Assembly: GCF_013410215.1 (NCBI RefSeq)
Contig: NZ_JACCFQ010000001.1
Location: 2,232,001 to 2,296,000 of the forward strand
Length of the DNA: 64,000 nt
Reading direction: 5' to 3'
Origin: Nesterenkonia sandarakina
GTDB taxonomy: Bacteria > Actinomycetota > Actinomycetes > Actinomycetales > Micrococcaceae
The position numbers were made by a program, and so were the translations under genes. Positions 37,195 through 45,578 of the stretch are shown here, piece by piece. Each line of letters begins with the position of its first letter. Positions within the stretch are counted from its first letter, which is position 1. The notes under the pieces were generated by a model that was not told the DNA's origin, searched no databases, and saw only the letters and a list, made by a program, of their open reading frames with translations.

Positions 37195-38922
37195 ATGAGC
37201 ACTCAGTCTCTAGAATCCAAATACACCGAGGAGCAGTACTCCGAGGTCGACCAGTACCAGCCGGGGACCCGCACCGGAAAGATCGCGAACTATGTCGATC
37301 AGCGTGTGGGCGGCACCGGCATGGTCCGGGAGTTCGGCCGCAAGGTCTTCCCAGACCACTGGACGTTCATGTTCGGCGAGGTCGCGCTCTACAGCTTCGT
37401 CATCACCGTGATCTCCGGGGCCTTCCTGACCTTCTGGTTCGATCCCTCGATGACCAGCACCCAGTACGACGGGTCCTACGCCCCGATGCAGGGCGTGGAG
37501 ATGTCCACCGCATACGCCACAGCGCTCGAGCTCTCCTTCGATGTGCGCGGCGGGCTCTTCATGCGTCAGCTGCACCACTGGGGCGCGCTGATGTTCGTCA
37601 TGGCGATGTCGATCCACATGCTCCGGGTGTTCTTCACCGGCGCATTCCGCAAGCCCCGTGAGCTGAACTGGGTCGTCGGAGCCACGCTGCTGGTCGCCGG
37701 TCTCGGGGCTGGCTTCACCGGCTACTCGCTGCCCGATGAGGTCCTCTCGGGCAACGGTCTGCGGATCATCGACGGCATGCTCAAGGCCATCCCGATGGTC
37801 GGCACCTACATCTCCTTCTTCCTCTTCGGCGGGGAGTTCCCCGGCGACGAGGTCATCCCGCGGCTGTACTCGCTGCACATCTTCATCATTCCCGCAGTGA
37901 TCCTGATCCTGATCGCGGTCCACCTGTTCATGGTGGTCGTGCACAAGCACACCCAGTACCCCGGCCCGGGCCGCACCGAACGCAATGTGGTCGGCTACCC
38001 GGTCGGACCGGTCTACGCAGCCAAGGCCGGCGGGTTCTTCTTCGTGGTCTTCGGCGTGCTGGCGCTGCTCGCCGGCACGTTCCAGATCAACGCGCTGTGG
38101 AACTACGGGCCCTACGATCCGTCACCGGTCCAGGCCGGCACCCAGCCCGACTGGTACATCGGATGGTTCGACGGCGTGCTGCGCCTGATGCCCGGCTATA
38201 TCGGGGACATCCCGCTGGAGTTCGTCCTTCCCACGCCGTGGGGCGGGAACAGCGTGGCGCTGCCGGTGCTGATCCCGATGCTGCCGATCACGGTGCTGCT
38301 GCTGGGCATCTTCGTGTGGCCCTGGATCGAGGCATGGATCACCGGGGACAAGAAGGAACACCACATCCTCGACCGACCGCGCAACGTCCCCGGACGCACC
38401 GCCTTCGGTGTGGCCATGGTGGTCTGGTACCTGATCATGTGGGGTGCTGCGTCCTCGGACCTGATGGCCACGCACTTCGCGCTCTCGCTCAACGACGTGA
38501 TCATCTGGCTCCGGGTGCTGTTCTTCGCCGGTCCGATCCTGGCGTTCATCATCACCAAGCGGATCTGCCTGGCGCTGCAGCGCAAGGATCGCGAGATCGT
38601 GCTCCACGGCAACGAGGCAGGCGTGATCGAGATGCTGCCGCACGGTGAGTTCCGCGAGAAGCACACCCGGGTCAGTGACTACGAGCTCTACACCCTGGTC
38701 TCCTACGACTCACCCGAGGTCACCCCGGCCCGCCCGAACGCCAAAGGCAAGGTCGGCCTGCTGGAGAAGTCCCGAGTCCGACTGAACCGGACCTTCTTCG
38801 AGGATCGGGTGGCCCCGGTGAGCCGGGAGGAGTACCTCGAGGCGCTCTCCCACGATCACCACGAGACCGCCGCCGAGCTGCCAGCCGGCTCGGTCGGAGC
38901 GATCGAGTCCAAGAAGCGCTGA
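37195..38922 (+). CDS. qcrB: Cytochrome b subunit QcrB
   Basis: Quinol-oxidising cytochrome b of the bcc complex, 575 residues. Eight or more membrane spans carry the two b hemes. Histidines in MRQLHHWGALMFV and MSIHMLRVFF, and in YSLHIFIIPAV and AVHLFMVVVHKH, are the expected ligands. A cytoplasmic C-terminal extension (about 470-575) is typical of actinobacteria. This subunit is the known target of Q203-type inhibitors in mycobacteria. It ends the operon before a strong terminator. Confidence 0.96.
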   Translation: MSTQSLESKYTEEQYSEVDQYQPGTRTGKIANYVDQRVGGTGMVREFGRKVFPDHWTFMFGEVALYSFVITVISGAFLTFWFDPSMTSTQYDGSYAPMQGVEMSTAYATALELSFDVRGGLFMRQLHHWGALMFVMAMSIHMLRVFFTGAFRKPRELNWVVGATLLVAGLGAGFTGYSLPDEVLSGNGLRIIDGMLKAIPMVGTYISFFLFGGEFPGDEVIPRLYSLHIFIIPAVILILIAVHLFMVVVHKHTQYPGPGRTERNVVGYPVGPVYAAKAGGFFFVVFGVLALLAGTFQINALWNYGPYDPSPVQAGTQPDWYIGWFDGVLRLMPGYIGDIPLEFVLPTPWGGNSVALPVLIPMLPITVLLLGIFVWPWIEAWITGDKKEHHILDRPRNVPGRTAFGVAMVVWYLIMWGAASSDLMATHFALSLNDVIIWLRVLFFAGPILAFIITKRICLALQRKDREIVLHGNEAGVIEMLPHGEFREKHTRVSDYELYTLVSYDSPEVTPARPNAKGKVGLLEKSRVRLNRTFFEDRVAPVSREEYLEALSHDHHETAAELPAGSVGAIESKKR

Positions 38923-38971
38923 GAACCTTGAGGTCCTGATCAGCCCCAGCCAGTGCTGACCCAGGGCTGAA

Positions 38972-39019
38972 CACGAGAAAGCGGCTGTCTCCCTCTGGGG
39001 AGGCGGCCGCTTTCTCGTG
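38972..39019 (+). terminator. Intrinsic terminator after qcrB
   Basis: Perfect 14-bp stem CACGAGAAAGCGGC (38972-38985) with GCCGCTTTCTCGTG (39006-39019), and an inner CTCCC/GGGAG pairing. The following 120 nt up to the rarA stop hold only degenerate GGACCC-rich repeats. Confidence 0.82.
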
Positions 39020-39141
39020 GCGCCCGGCGCTGCCGTGGCAGAGCTTGCCGCCCTGGCTCTGGACCCAGACCCGGGAGCCTGGAGCCCGGACCCCGGAGTC
39101 TTGCCCAGGACCCTGGCTCAGCTCTTGCCGGTGTGGGGCCG

Positions 39142-40656
39142 CTAGCCCTTCTGCGCGCCCCGGATGATCGAACGCAGCTTCTCCAGACGCTCGCCGAGCG
39201 CCCGCTCCGCTCCGTTGCCCGTGGGCTTGTAGTAGTCCACGCCGATCAGCTCGTCGGGGACATACTGCTGGGCGGCGACGTGGTGCGGGGCATCGTGGGC
39301 ATAGACGTAGCCCTTGCCGTGTCCCATCCGCTGCGCGCCGGCATAGTGCGCGTCGCGCAGATGAAGCGGGACCGCACCAGACCTGCCCGCCCGCACATCG
39401 GCGATGGCGGCGTCCAGAGCCTTATAGGAGGCATTGGACTTCGGTGCGGTGGCGATGTGCACCGTGGCCTGGGCGAGCAGGATCCGCGCCTCCGGCATGC
39501 CGATCAGCTGCACGGCGTCAGCGGCGGCCATGGCGGTCTGCAGCGCTGTGGGATCGGCCATGCCCACCTCCTCGCCTGCGGCGATGACCAGCCGGCGGGC
39601 GATGAACCGTGGATCCTCCCCGGCCACCACCATCCGGGCCAGGTAGTGCAGCGCCGCGTCCGGGTCCGAGCCGCGCAGCGACTTGATGAACGCCGAGACG
39701 ATGTCATAGTGCTGGTCCCCGTCCCGGTCATAGCGCTGGACGGCGAAGTCCATGGCCTGCTCGGCGTCCCGGGCGGTGATCACCACAGTGGAGCCCGGCT
39801 GGGCCTCAGCCTCGGGAAGAGCGCCCTCGGAGGAGGTGTCCTCCCCGGCAGCCTCGGGGGTCTCGTGGCCGGCTCTCGCGGCGGGCTCGGTCGCATCCTC
39901 GGGGGAGCGGCCCATGGCCACCGCGGCAGCTGCCTCCAGGGTGGTCAGCACCCGGCGCGCGTCACCTCCGGCCATGCGCAGGATATGGTCCCGCGCGGCG
40001 TCCTCGAGCTCGAAGGCCGAGTCCAGCCCCCGGGTGTCCTCAAGCGCTCGGGTGATCAGCCCGGAGAGGTCATCCTGGGTCAGCGGGCGCAGGGTGAGCA
40101 TCAGCGAGCGGGAGAGCAGCGGAGCGATGATCGAGAAGGAGGGGTTCTCCGTGGTCGCCGCGACCAGGATCACCCAGCCGTTCTCCACACCGGGCAGCAG
40201 GGCGTCCTGCTGCGCCTTGTTGAACCGGTGGATCTCATCGAGGAAGAGCACCGTGGTCTGCCCCCGCAGGTCCCGGTCCTCCAGCGCGCGGTCCATCACC
40301 TGGCGGAGGTCCTTGACGCCGGCTCGAATGGCGGAGAGCTCCACGAACTTCCGCGAAGCGCCGCGGGCGAGCACATGGGCCAGGGTGGTCTTGCCCGTGC
40401 CCGGGGGCCCGTAGAGGATCACCGAGGAGGCCCCGGCCGGGCCTCGGTTGCCCTCGACGAGGACCCGCAGCGGGGACCCCTGTTCCAGCAGGTGCTGCTG
40501 GCCCAGGACCTCGGTCAGGGTGCGCGGTCGCATCCTGACCGCCAGCGGGGTATGACGACGACGCGCGCCCGCCTCACCCGTGGAGGGCGAGGCGGGCGCG
40601 TCGTCGTCACCGAAGTCGTCGGAGGCGAAGAGGTCCCCCGTGGTGGGATCGGCCAC
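39142..40656 (-). CDS. rarA: Replication-associated recombination protein A (RarA/MgsA AAA ATPase)
   Basis: A 504-residue AAA+ ATPase acting at stalled replication forks. Walker [10 protein letters not shown] lies near 82-90, Walker [19 protein letters not shown] follows, and the C-terminal domain has GLPEAR-like [12 protein letters not shown] and [10 protein letters not shown]. An acidic, low-complexity insertion of about 45 residues (about 250-295, [13 protein letters not shown] onward) separates the AAA+ lid from the C-terminal domain. The start is GTG 40656, preceded by AAGGAGG. It is downstream of aspS on the same strand with a 67-nt gap. Confidence 0.94.
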   Translation of the reverse strand: MADPTTGDLFASDDFGDDDAPASPSTGEAGARRRHTPLAVRMRPRTLTEVLGQQHLLEQGSPLRVLVEGNRGPAGASSVILYGPPGTGKTTLAHVLARGASRKFVELSAIRAGVKDLRQVMDRALEDRDLRGQTTVLFLDEIHRFNKAQQDALLPGVENGWVILVAATTENPSFSIIAPLLSRSLMLTLRPLTQDDLSGLITRALEDTRGLDSAFELEDAARDHILRMAGGDARRVLTTLEAAAAVAMGRSPEDATEPAARAGHETPEAAGEDTSSEGALPEAEAQPGSTVVITARDAEQAMDFAVQRYDRDGDQHYDIVSAFIKSLRGSDPDAALHYLARMVVAGEDPRFIARRLVIAAGEEVGMADPTALQTAMAAADAVQLIGMPEARILLAQATVHIATAPKSNASYKALDAAIADVRAGRSGAVPLHLRDAHYAGAQRMGHGKGYVYAHDAPHHVAAQQYVPDELIGVDYYKPTGNGAERALGERLEKLRSIIRGAQKG

Positions 40657-40723
40657 TGCGCCTCCTTCAGCTGGGTTCGTAGATAGATTCGAAAGGAATC
40701 CGTCCTAGATTACCCGGTGCGGT

Positions 40724-42568
40724 TCAGCCCTGGGACTTTCCCTCAGCCGCCGCCTCACCCTTGTCCTGCTTCTTCTCCTGTTTCTTTCCCTGCGGCGTGG
40801 TGTCCGCCGCCGGCTCCGGCTTGGCGTCCACCCCAGCCTCCTTGCGCTGCTGCGCGGTGATCGGAGCTGGCGCCGCGGTCAGCGGATCGTAGCCGCCACC
40901 GGACTTGGGGAAGGCGATGACTTCGCGGATCGAGTCCTCACCGGCGAGCAGCGAGACCACCCGGTCCCAGCCGAAGGCGATGCCGCCGTGCGGGGGAGCT
41001 CCGAACTTGAAGGCATCGAGCAGGAAACCGAACTTCTCCTGGGCCTCATCCTCGGGGATCCCCATGACCTTGAAGATCCGCTCCTGGACGTCGCGGCGAT
41101 AGACGCGCAGTGAACCACCCGCGATCTCGTTGCCGTTGCAGACCAGGTCATAGGCGTTGGCCAGCGCGGAGGCCGGGTCGGTGTCGAAGCTCTCGGCGAA
41201 CTCCGGCTTCGGTGCGGTGAAGGCGTGGTGCACCGCGGTCCAGGCACCCGAGCCCACTGCGACGTCGCCGGCGGCCTGGGCCTGGGCGGCGGGTTCGAAC
41301 ATCGGGGCGTCGACCACCCAGACGAAGGACCAGGCCGATTCGTCGATGAGTCCGACACGGTGCGCGATCTCATTGCGGGCGGCACCAAGGAGTCCGCGGG
41401 AGGGGGAGACCTCTCCGGCGGCGAAGAAGATGCAGTCACCGGGGGAGGCCCCGGTGGCGGCGGCCAGTCCGGCCTTCTCCGCGTCCGAGAGGTTCTTCGC
41501 CACCGGTCCGCCGAGTTCTCCGTCCTCGGCGATGAGCACATAGGCCAGGCCCTTGGCGCCGCGCTGCTTGGCCCATTCCTGCCAGGCATCGAGGGTCCGG
41601 CGGGGCTGGGAGGCGCCTCCGGGCATCACCACGGCGCCGACATAGGGGGCCTTGAAGACCCGGAACGGGGTGTCCTTGAAGTACTCGGTGAGCTCGGTGA
41701 GCTCCAGGTCGAAGCGCAGGTCCGGCTTGTCCGATCCGTAGCGGGCCATCGCCTCGTGGTAGGTGATGTGCGGGATCTGCGCGGGCAGCTCGACGTCGAT
41801 GAGCTTCCAGAGCCGACGCACCAGCTCCTCGGAGAGGGCCAGGATGTCCTCCTGGTCCACGAAGCTGGCTTCGATGTCGAGCTGGGTGAACTCGGGCTGG
41901 CGGTCGGCGCGGAAGTCCTCGTCGCGGTAGCAGCGGGCCAGCTGGTAGTACTTCTCGAAGCCGCCGACCTGCAGCAGCTGCTTGAACAGCTGCGGAGACT
42001 GCGGCAGCGCGTACCAGGCACCCGGAGCCAGGCGGGCCGGGACCAGGAAGTCGCGAGCCCCTTCGGGCGTGGAGCGGGTCAGCGTGGGGGTCTCGATCTC
42101 GGTGAAGGTCTGCTCATGCAGCAGCTCACGGGCCACCCGGTTCGCCTCCGAGCGCAGTCGCAGCGCACGCTGCGGGCCCTCTCGGCGCATGTCGAGGTAG
42201 CGGTGACGCAGCCGCGCCTCTTCGCCGATCTCGACATGCTCGTCGATCTGGAAGGGAAGCGGCGCTGCGGTGTTGAGCACGGTGACGGTCTCGGCGAGGA
42301 CCTCGACCTCACCGGAGGGCAGGTTGGGGTTCTCGTTGCCTGCCGGGCGGCGTTCCACGGAACCGGTCACCTGCAGCACGAACTCGTTGCGCAGCGGATC
42401 GAAGTCGGCCTCCTCGCGCACCACGACCTGGGCCACGCCGGAGGAGTCACGCAGATCGAGGAAGGCCACTCCGCCGTGATCTCGGCGTCGCGCCACCCAT
42501 CCGGTGAGGGTGACGGTCTGGCCTATGTTCTCGGCGGTGAGGGAGCCGGAGGTGTGTGTGCGAAGCAC
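40724..42568 (-). CDS. aspS: Aspartyl-tRNA synthetase
   Basis: A class II synthetase of 614 residues. An N-terminal OB-fold anticodon domain ([22 protein letters not shown]) is followed by motif 2 ([19 protein letters not shown]), a bacterial-type GAD insertion, and motif 3 ([16 protein letters not shown]). A Lys/Gln/Glu-rich tail (about 575-614, with [15 protein letters not shown]) extends beyond the usual end. Discriminating versus non-discriminating charging (Asp only, or Asp and Asn) cannot be judged. The start is GTG, with AGGAAGG upstream. Confidence 0.95.
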   Translation of the reverse strand: MLRTHTSGSLTAENIGQTVTLTGWVARRRDHGGVAFLDLRDSSGVAQVVVREEADFDPLRNEFVLQVTGSVERRPAGNENPNLPSGEVEVLAETVTVLNTAAPLPFQIDEHVEIGEEARLRHRYLDMRREGPQRALRLRSEANRVARELLHEQTFTEIETPTLTRSTPEGARDFLVPARLAPGAWYALPQSPQLFKQLLQVGGFEKYYQLARCYRDEDFRADRQPEFTQLDIEASFVDQEDILALSEELVRRLWKLIDVELPAQIPHITYHEAMARYGSDKPDLRFDLELTELTEYFKDTPFRVFKAPYVGAVVMPGGASQPRRTLDAWQEWAKQRGAKGLAYVLIAEDGELGGPVAKNLSDAEKAGLAAATGASPGDCIFFAAGEVSPSRGLLGAARNEIAHRVGLIDESAWSFVWVVDAPMFEPAAQAQAAGDVAVGSGAWTAVHHAFTAPKPEFAESFDTDPASALANAYDLVCNGNEIAGGSLRVYRRDVQERIFKVMGIPEDEAQEKFGFLLDAFKFGAPPHGGIAFGWDRVVSLLAGEDSIREVIAFPKSGGGYDPLTAAPAPITAQQRKEAGVDAKPEPAADTTPQGKKQEKKQDKGEAAAEGKSQG

Positions 42569-42621
42569 GGTGTCCTTCCTGGGGGATCAGTTGCTCGGAT
42601 GCGGGCCAGCGGCCCGGCGAG

Positions 42622-43962
42622 TCAGTCGGTGGCCGATTCTACTATCCGCGGGAGCAGGTCCTGGGCCGCTGGGACCCAGCTCTGGGGGTCGGCGGAGGTC
42701 TGGTCGCCGGAGCGGATGTCCTTGACCTCGTGGGCGCCGTCGCCCTCGGTGAACCAGACGTAGGGGATCCCGCGGCGATCAGCGTGGCGAATCTGCTTGC
42801 CGAACTTCTCTGCCTGCAGAGCGACCTCGACGTTGATCCCTCGGGTGCGCAGCGCGTCGGCGACGTCCTGGGCGGCACCCCAGTCGGCGTCGGAGCGCAG
42901 CGCCACGAACACCGCCGCCGGGACCTTGCGGCTGGCGGAGAGCCCGCCCTCGGCCAGGATCCGCGAGACCAGCCGGGTCACCCCGATGGAGAGCCCGACC
43001 CCGGGGAAGGAGCGCCTGCCCTTGGAGGCCAGCGACTCGTAGCGGCCGCCGGAGCAGATCGAGCCCAGGGACTCGTGGCCGAGGAGCACCGTCTCATAGA
43101 CCGTGCCGGTGTAGTAGTCGAGTCCGCGGGCGATCGAGAGATCGGCGGTGACCCGGCCGGGCACCCGCTTGTTCAGCTCTGCGACGACCTCTTCAAGCTC
43201 GGCCAGTCCGGCCTCGAGCAGCTCATCGGCTTGCTTCTCGCCCAACAGTGCGCTCACTGCGGGGACGAAGGAGGTGTCGGTGGCGCGGATCGCGGCGAGC
43301 TGGAGCGCCTGCTGCGCCTGTTCCGGAGTGGCCGCGCCGGAGGAGACCAGCTCCTCGCTGACCTTCTCCGCTCCGATCTTCTCCAGCTTGTCGATCGCGC
43401 GCAGCACCGCGGTGGTGTCGGTGACTCCGATGGAGCGGTAGAAGCCCTCGGAGAGCTTGCGGTTGTTCACCCGCAGCATGAAGTCACCGATCGGCAGCGC
43501 CTCGAGCGCCTTGGCCATGACCACGCCGATCTCGACATCGCTGCGGAACGGCAGTGCGCCGTCGCCGACCAGGTCGATGTCGGCCTGGGTGAACTCGCGG
43601 TAGCGCCCATCCTGCGGGCGCTCACCGCGCCAGACCTTCTGGATCTGGTAGCGCCGGAACGGGAAGTCGAGGTGACCGGCGTTCTCCACCACGTAGCGCG
43701 CGAAGGGCACGGTCAGGTCGAAGTGCAGCGCCAGCCGGGCGTCCCGGCCTGCCTCCTCCTGGAGCCGGGAGACCGCGTAGATCTCCTTGTCGATCTCACC
43801 CTTCTGCAGCAGGGTGTCGATGGTCTCCACCGCCCGGGATTCGATGGAGGCGAAGCCGTGGCGTTCGAACACCTCACGAAGCGTGTCCAGCACGTGCAGC
43901 TCCACCAGGCGCTCCTCAGGGAGCCATTCGGTGAAGCCGGAGAGAGAGGTGGTTCGTGCCAT
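42622..43962 (-). CDS. hisS: Histidyl-tRNA synthetase
   Basis: A class II synthetase of 446 residues. Motif 2 contains YQIQKVWRGERPQDGRYREF-like sequence, the His-specific motifs are RGLDYYTGTVYE and the glycine-rich CSGGRYE, and the C-terminal anticodon-binding domain ends with QSWVPAAQDLLPRIV. The start ATG at 43962 is divergent from the DUF349 gene. aspS follows 53 nt downstream, the common actinobacterial hisS-aspS pair. Confidence 0.95.
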   Translation of the reverse strand: MARTTSLSGFTEWLPEERLVELHVLDTLREVFERHGFASIESRAVETIDTLLQKGEIDKEIYAVSRLQEEAGRDARLALHFDLTVPFARYVVENAGHLDFPFRRYQIQKVWRGERPQDGRYREFTQADIDLVGDGALPFRSDVEIGVVMAKALEALPIGDFMLRVNNRKLSEGFYRSIGVTDTTAVLRAIDKLEKIGAEKVSEELVSSGAATPEQAQQALQLAAIRATDTSFVPAVSALLGEKQADELLEAGLAELEEVVAELNKRVPGRVTADLSIARGLDYYTGTVYETVLLGHESLGSICSGGRYESLASKGRRSFPGVGLSIGVTRLVSRILAEGGLSASRKVPAAVFVALRSDADWGAAQDVADALRTRGINVEVALQAEKFGKQIRHADRRGIPYVWFTEGDGAHEVKDIRSGDQTSADPQSWVPAAQDLLPRIVESATD

Positions 43963-44040
43963 GGGTGTGCGCGCAGTCCTTGGATCGTCGGGGAGTCATG
44001 GGCGGCCCGGAATCGGGCCCGTTCAGCATAACGGCTCCGG

Positions 44041-44046
44041 TAGGCT
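44041..44046 (+). promoter_or_regulatory. Candidate -10 box (TAGGCT) of DUF349 gene, leaderless-type
   Basis: TAGGCT ends 6 nt before the ATG at 44053 and no Shine-Dalgarno is visible. Confidence 0.4.
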
Positions 44047-44052
44047 GGTGGC

Positions 44053-45483
44053 ATGAGTCCTGCAGTCAAGCCCGACCACCATGAGACCTCACTCGATGAC
44101 GCCCGCCGCTTTGCCCGGGTGGACGAGGAGGGCCATGTCTACGCCCTGACCCCTGCACAGCCGGAGGCCGACGGCGCTGCCGCTGACTCCGCGCCGGCTC
44201 AGGCCGACGGCGCTGCCGCTGACTCCGCGCCGGCTCAGGCCGACGGCGCTGCCGCTGTCCCCGCTGCTGCGGAGACCGAGGTTGCGCCCTCGACGGCGGC
44301 CTCTCAGGCTCAGCCCGGGGAGACCTACGTCGGGCAGTTCTCCGGGGCCAGCGCAGATGAGGCGCTGCACTACTTCACCCGGAAGTTCGACGAGCTCTAC
44401 AACCGGGCGCTGCTGCTGCGGGCACGCGCCGCGGCCGGCGCGGACTCCGCCAAGGCGCTGCATGACTCGCTGCGCCATATCCGCCAGGAACTCACCGAGG
44501 GCACCTGGGTCGGCGACGTCGCCGCTCTGAGCTCGCTCACCACGGAGATCTCCGCAGAGATCGACCAGCGCGCCGCAGCCGAGAGCCGGGAGGCCGAAGC
44601 GCTGCTCGCCGCGCATCTGGTCACCCGGGAGCAGATCGTCGCCGAGGTGGAACAGCTCGCCGAGGCTGATCCGAGCACTCAGCACTGGAAGAGCGCCCAG
44701 GCGCGGATGAACGAGCTCTTCGAGGCGTGGAAGGCGGAGCAGAAGAAGCCGCCACGGCTGACCAAGTCTCAGGAAGATCCCTTCTGGAAGAGGTTCCGCG
44801 CCGCTCGGAACCTCTTCGAGAAGAACCGGCGCGCCTTCTTCGCCTCCCGGGACAAGGAGCACGGGGACATCAAGGCTGCCAAAGAGGCGCTGATCGCCGA
44901 GGCCGAGAAGCTCAAGGACTCCGAGGACTACGGGGCCACCACCAAGGCCTACCACCGGCTGATGGACGACTGGAAGGCGCTGGGCCGCGGTGCTCGCAAG
45001 ACCGACGACGCGCAGTGGGCCCGCTTTCGGGCCGCCCAGGACGTGTTCTTCGGCGCCCGGGACCAGGCCAACGCCCAGACGGACGCGGAGTACGCCGAGA
45101 ACCTCACGGTGAAGCTGGCGCTGCTGGAAGAATTCGAGGCGCTGCTGCCGATCGAGAACCCGGACGCGGTCCGCGAGAAGTACCAGGGTCTGCTCAACCG
45201 CTGGGATGAGGCCGGGCGGGTGCCGCGCGCGGACATGAAGTCCACCGAGAACCGGCTCAAGCGGGTCCAGGACGCCTTCCGTGACGCCGAGCAGTCACAC
45301 TGGCGCAAAACCGATCCTGAGACCATTGCGCGGCAGAATTCGATGCTCACCCAGCTCGATGACGCCATTGCAGAACTCGAGGCCGCATTGGAGACCGCCC
45401 AGGCCAGCGGCGACGCTGCATCGATTGCGGCAGCGAAAGAAGCATTGGACGCCCGAAGAAGCTGGCGAGATATGTTGAAGTAA
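44053..45483 (+). CDS. DUF349 domain-containing protein
   Basis: A 476-residue, strongly charged, mostly helical protein. The Ala/Asp-rich N-terminal region holds a 12-residue repeat (ADGAAADSAPAQ, residues 39-50 and 51-62, partial third). Several DUF349 helical repeats follow (DDWKALGRGARKTDDAQWARF split over about 305-330, and similar units before and after), then a C-terminal coiled coil. Function unknown; the family lies near stringent-response and tRNA-synthetase genes in actinobacteria. It is divergent from hisS. Confidence 0.85.
   Translation: MSPAVKPDHHETSLDDARRFARVDEEGHVYALTPAQPEADGAAADSAPAQADGAAADSAPAQADGAAAVPAAAETEVAPSTAASQAQPGETYVGQFSGASADEALHYFTRKFDELYNRALLLRARAAAGADSAKALHDSLRHIRQELTEGTWVGDVAALSSLTTEISAEIDQRAAAESREAEALLAAHLVTREQIVAEVEQLAEADPSTQHWKSAQARMNELFEAWKAEQKKPPRLTKSQEDPFWKRFRAARNLFEKNRRAFFASRDKEHGDIKAAKEALIAEAEKLKDSEDYGATTKAYHRLMDDWKALGRGARKTDDAQWARFRAAQDVFFGARDQANAQTDAEYAENLTVKLALLEEFEALLPIENPDAVREKYQGLLNRWDEAGRVPRADMKSTENRLKRVQDAFRDAEQSHWRKTDPETIARQNSMLTQLDDAIAELEAALETAQASGDAASIAAAKEALDARRSWRDMLK
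44167..44258. repeat. 36-bp in-frame tandem repeat, about 2.5 copies
   Basis: Two identical 36-bp units (44167-44202, 44203-44238) and a partial third (44239-44258) encode the ADGAAADSAPAQ repeat in the DUF349 protein. Exact identity at DNA level suggests recent duplication. Confidence 0.9.
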
Positions 45484-45508
45484 CGAATGGATTACACTCG
45501 TCAAAGAT

Positions 45509-45544
45509 TCGGTGACCCGTTCGGCTTCGCAGGTGGGTCACCGA
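45509..45544 (+). terminator. Hairpin between DUF349 gene and mltG
   Basis: Perfect 10-bp stem TCGGTGACCC (45509-45518) with GGGTCACCGA (45535-45544) and a 16-nt loop. It may terminate the DUF349 transcript. There is no T-run, and a TACACT hexamer at 45493-45498 could place it at the very 5' end of the mltG mRNA instead. Confidence 0.5.
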
Positions 45545-45578
45545 CGTTGTGCCGTCGACATCCAGTGAGGACCCCCGC

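Noticed and set aside
40657-40723. T-box or attenuator between aspS and rarA, or upstream of hisS/aspS
   Set aside because: No T-box sequence, no leader peptide rich in Asp or His codons, and the gaps are short.
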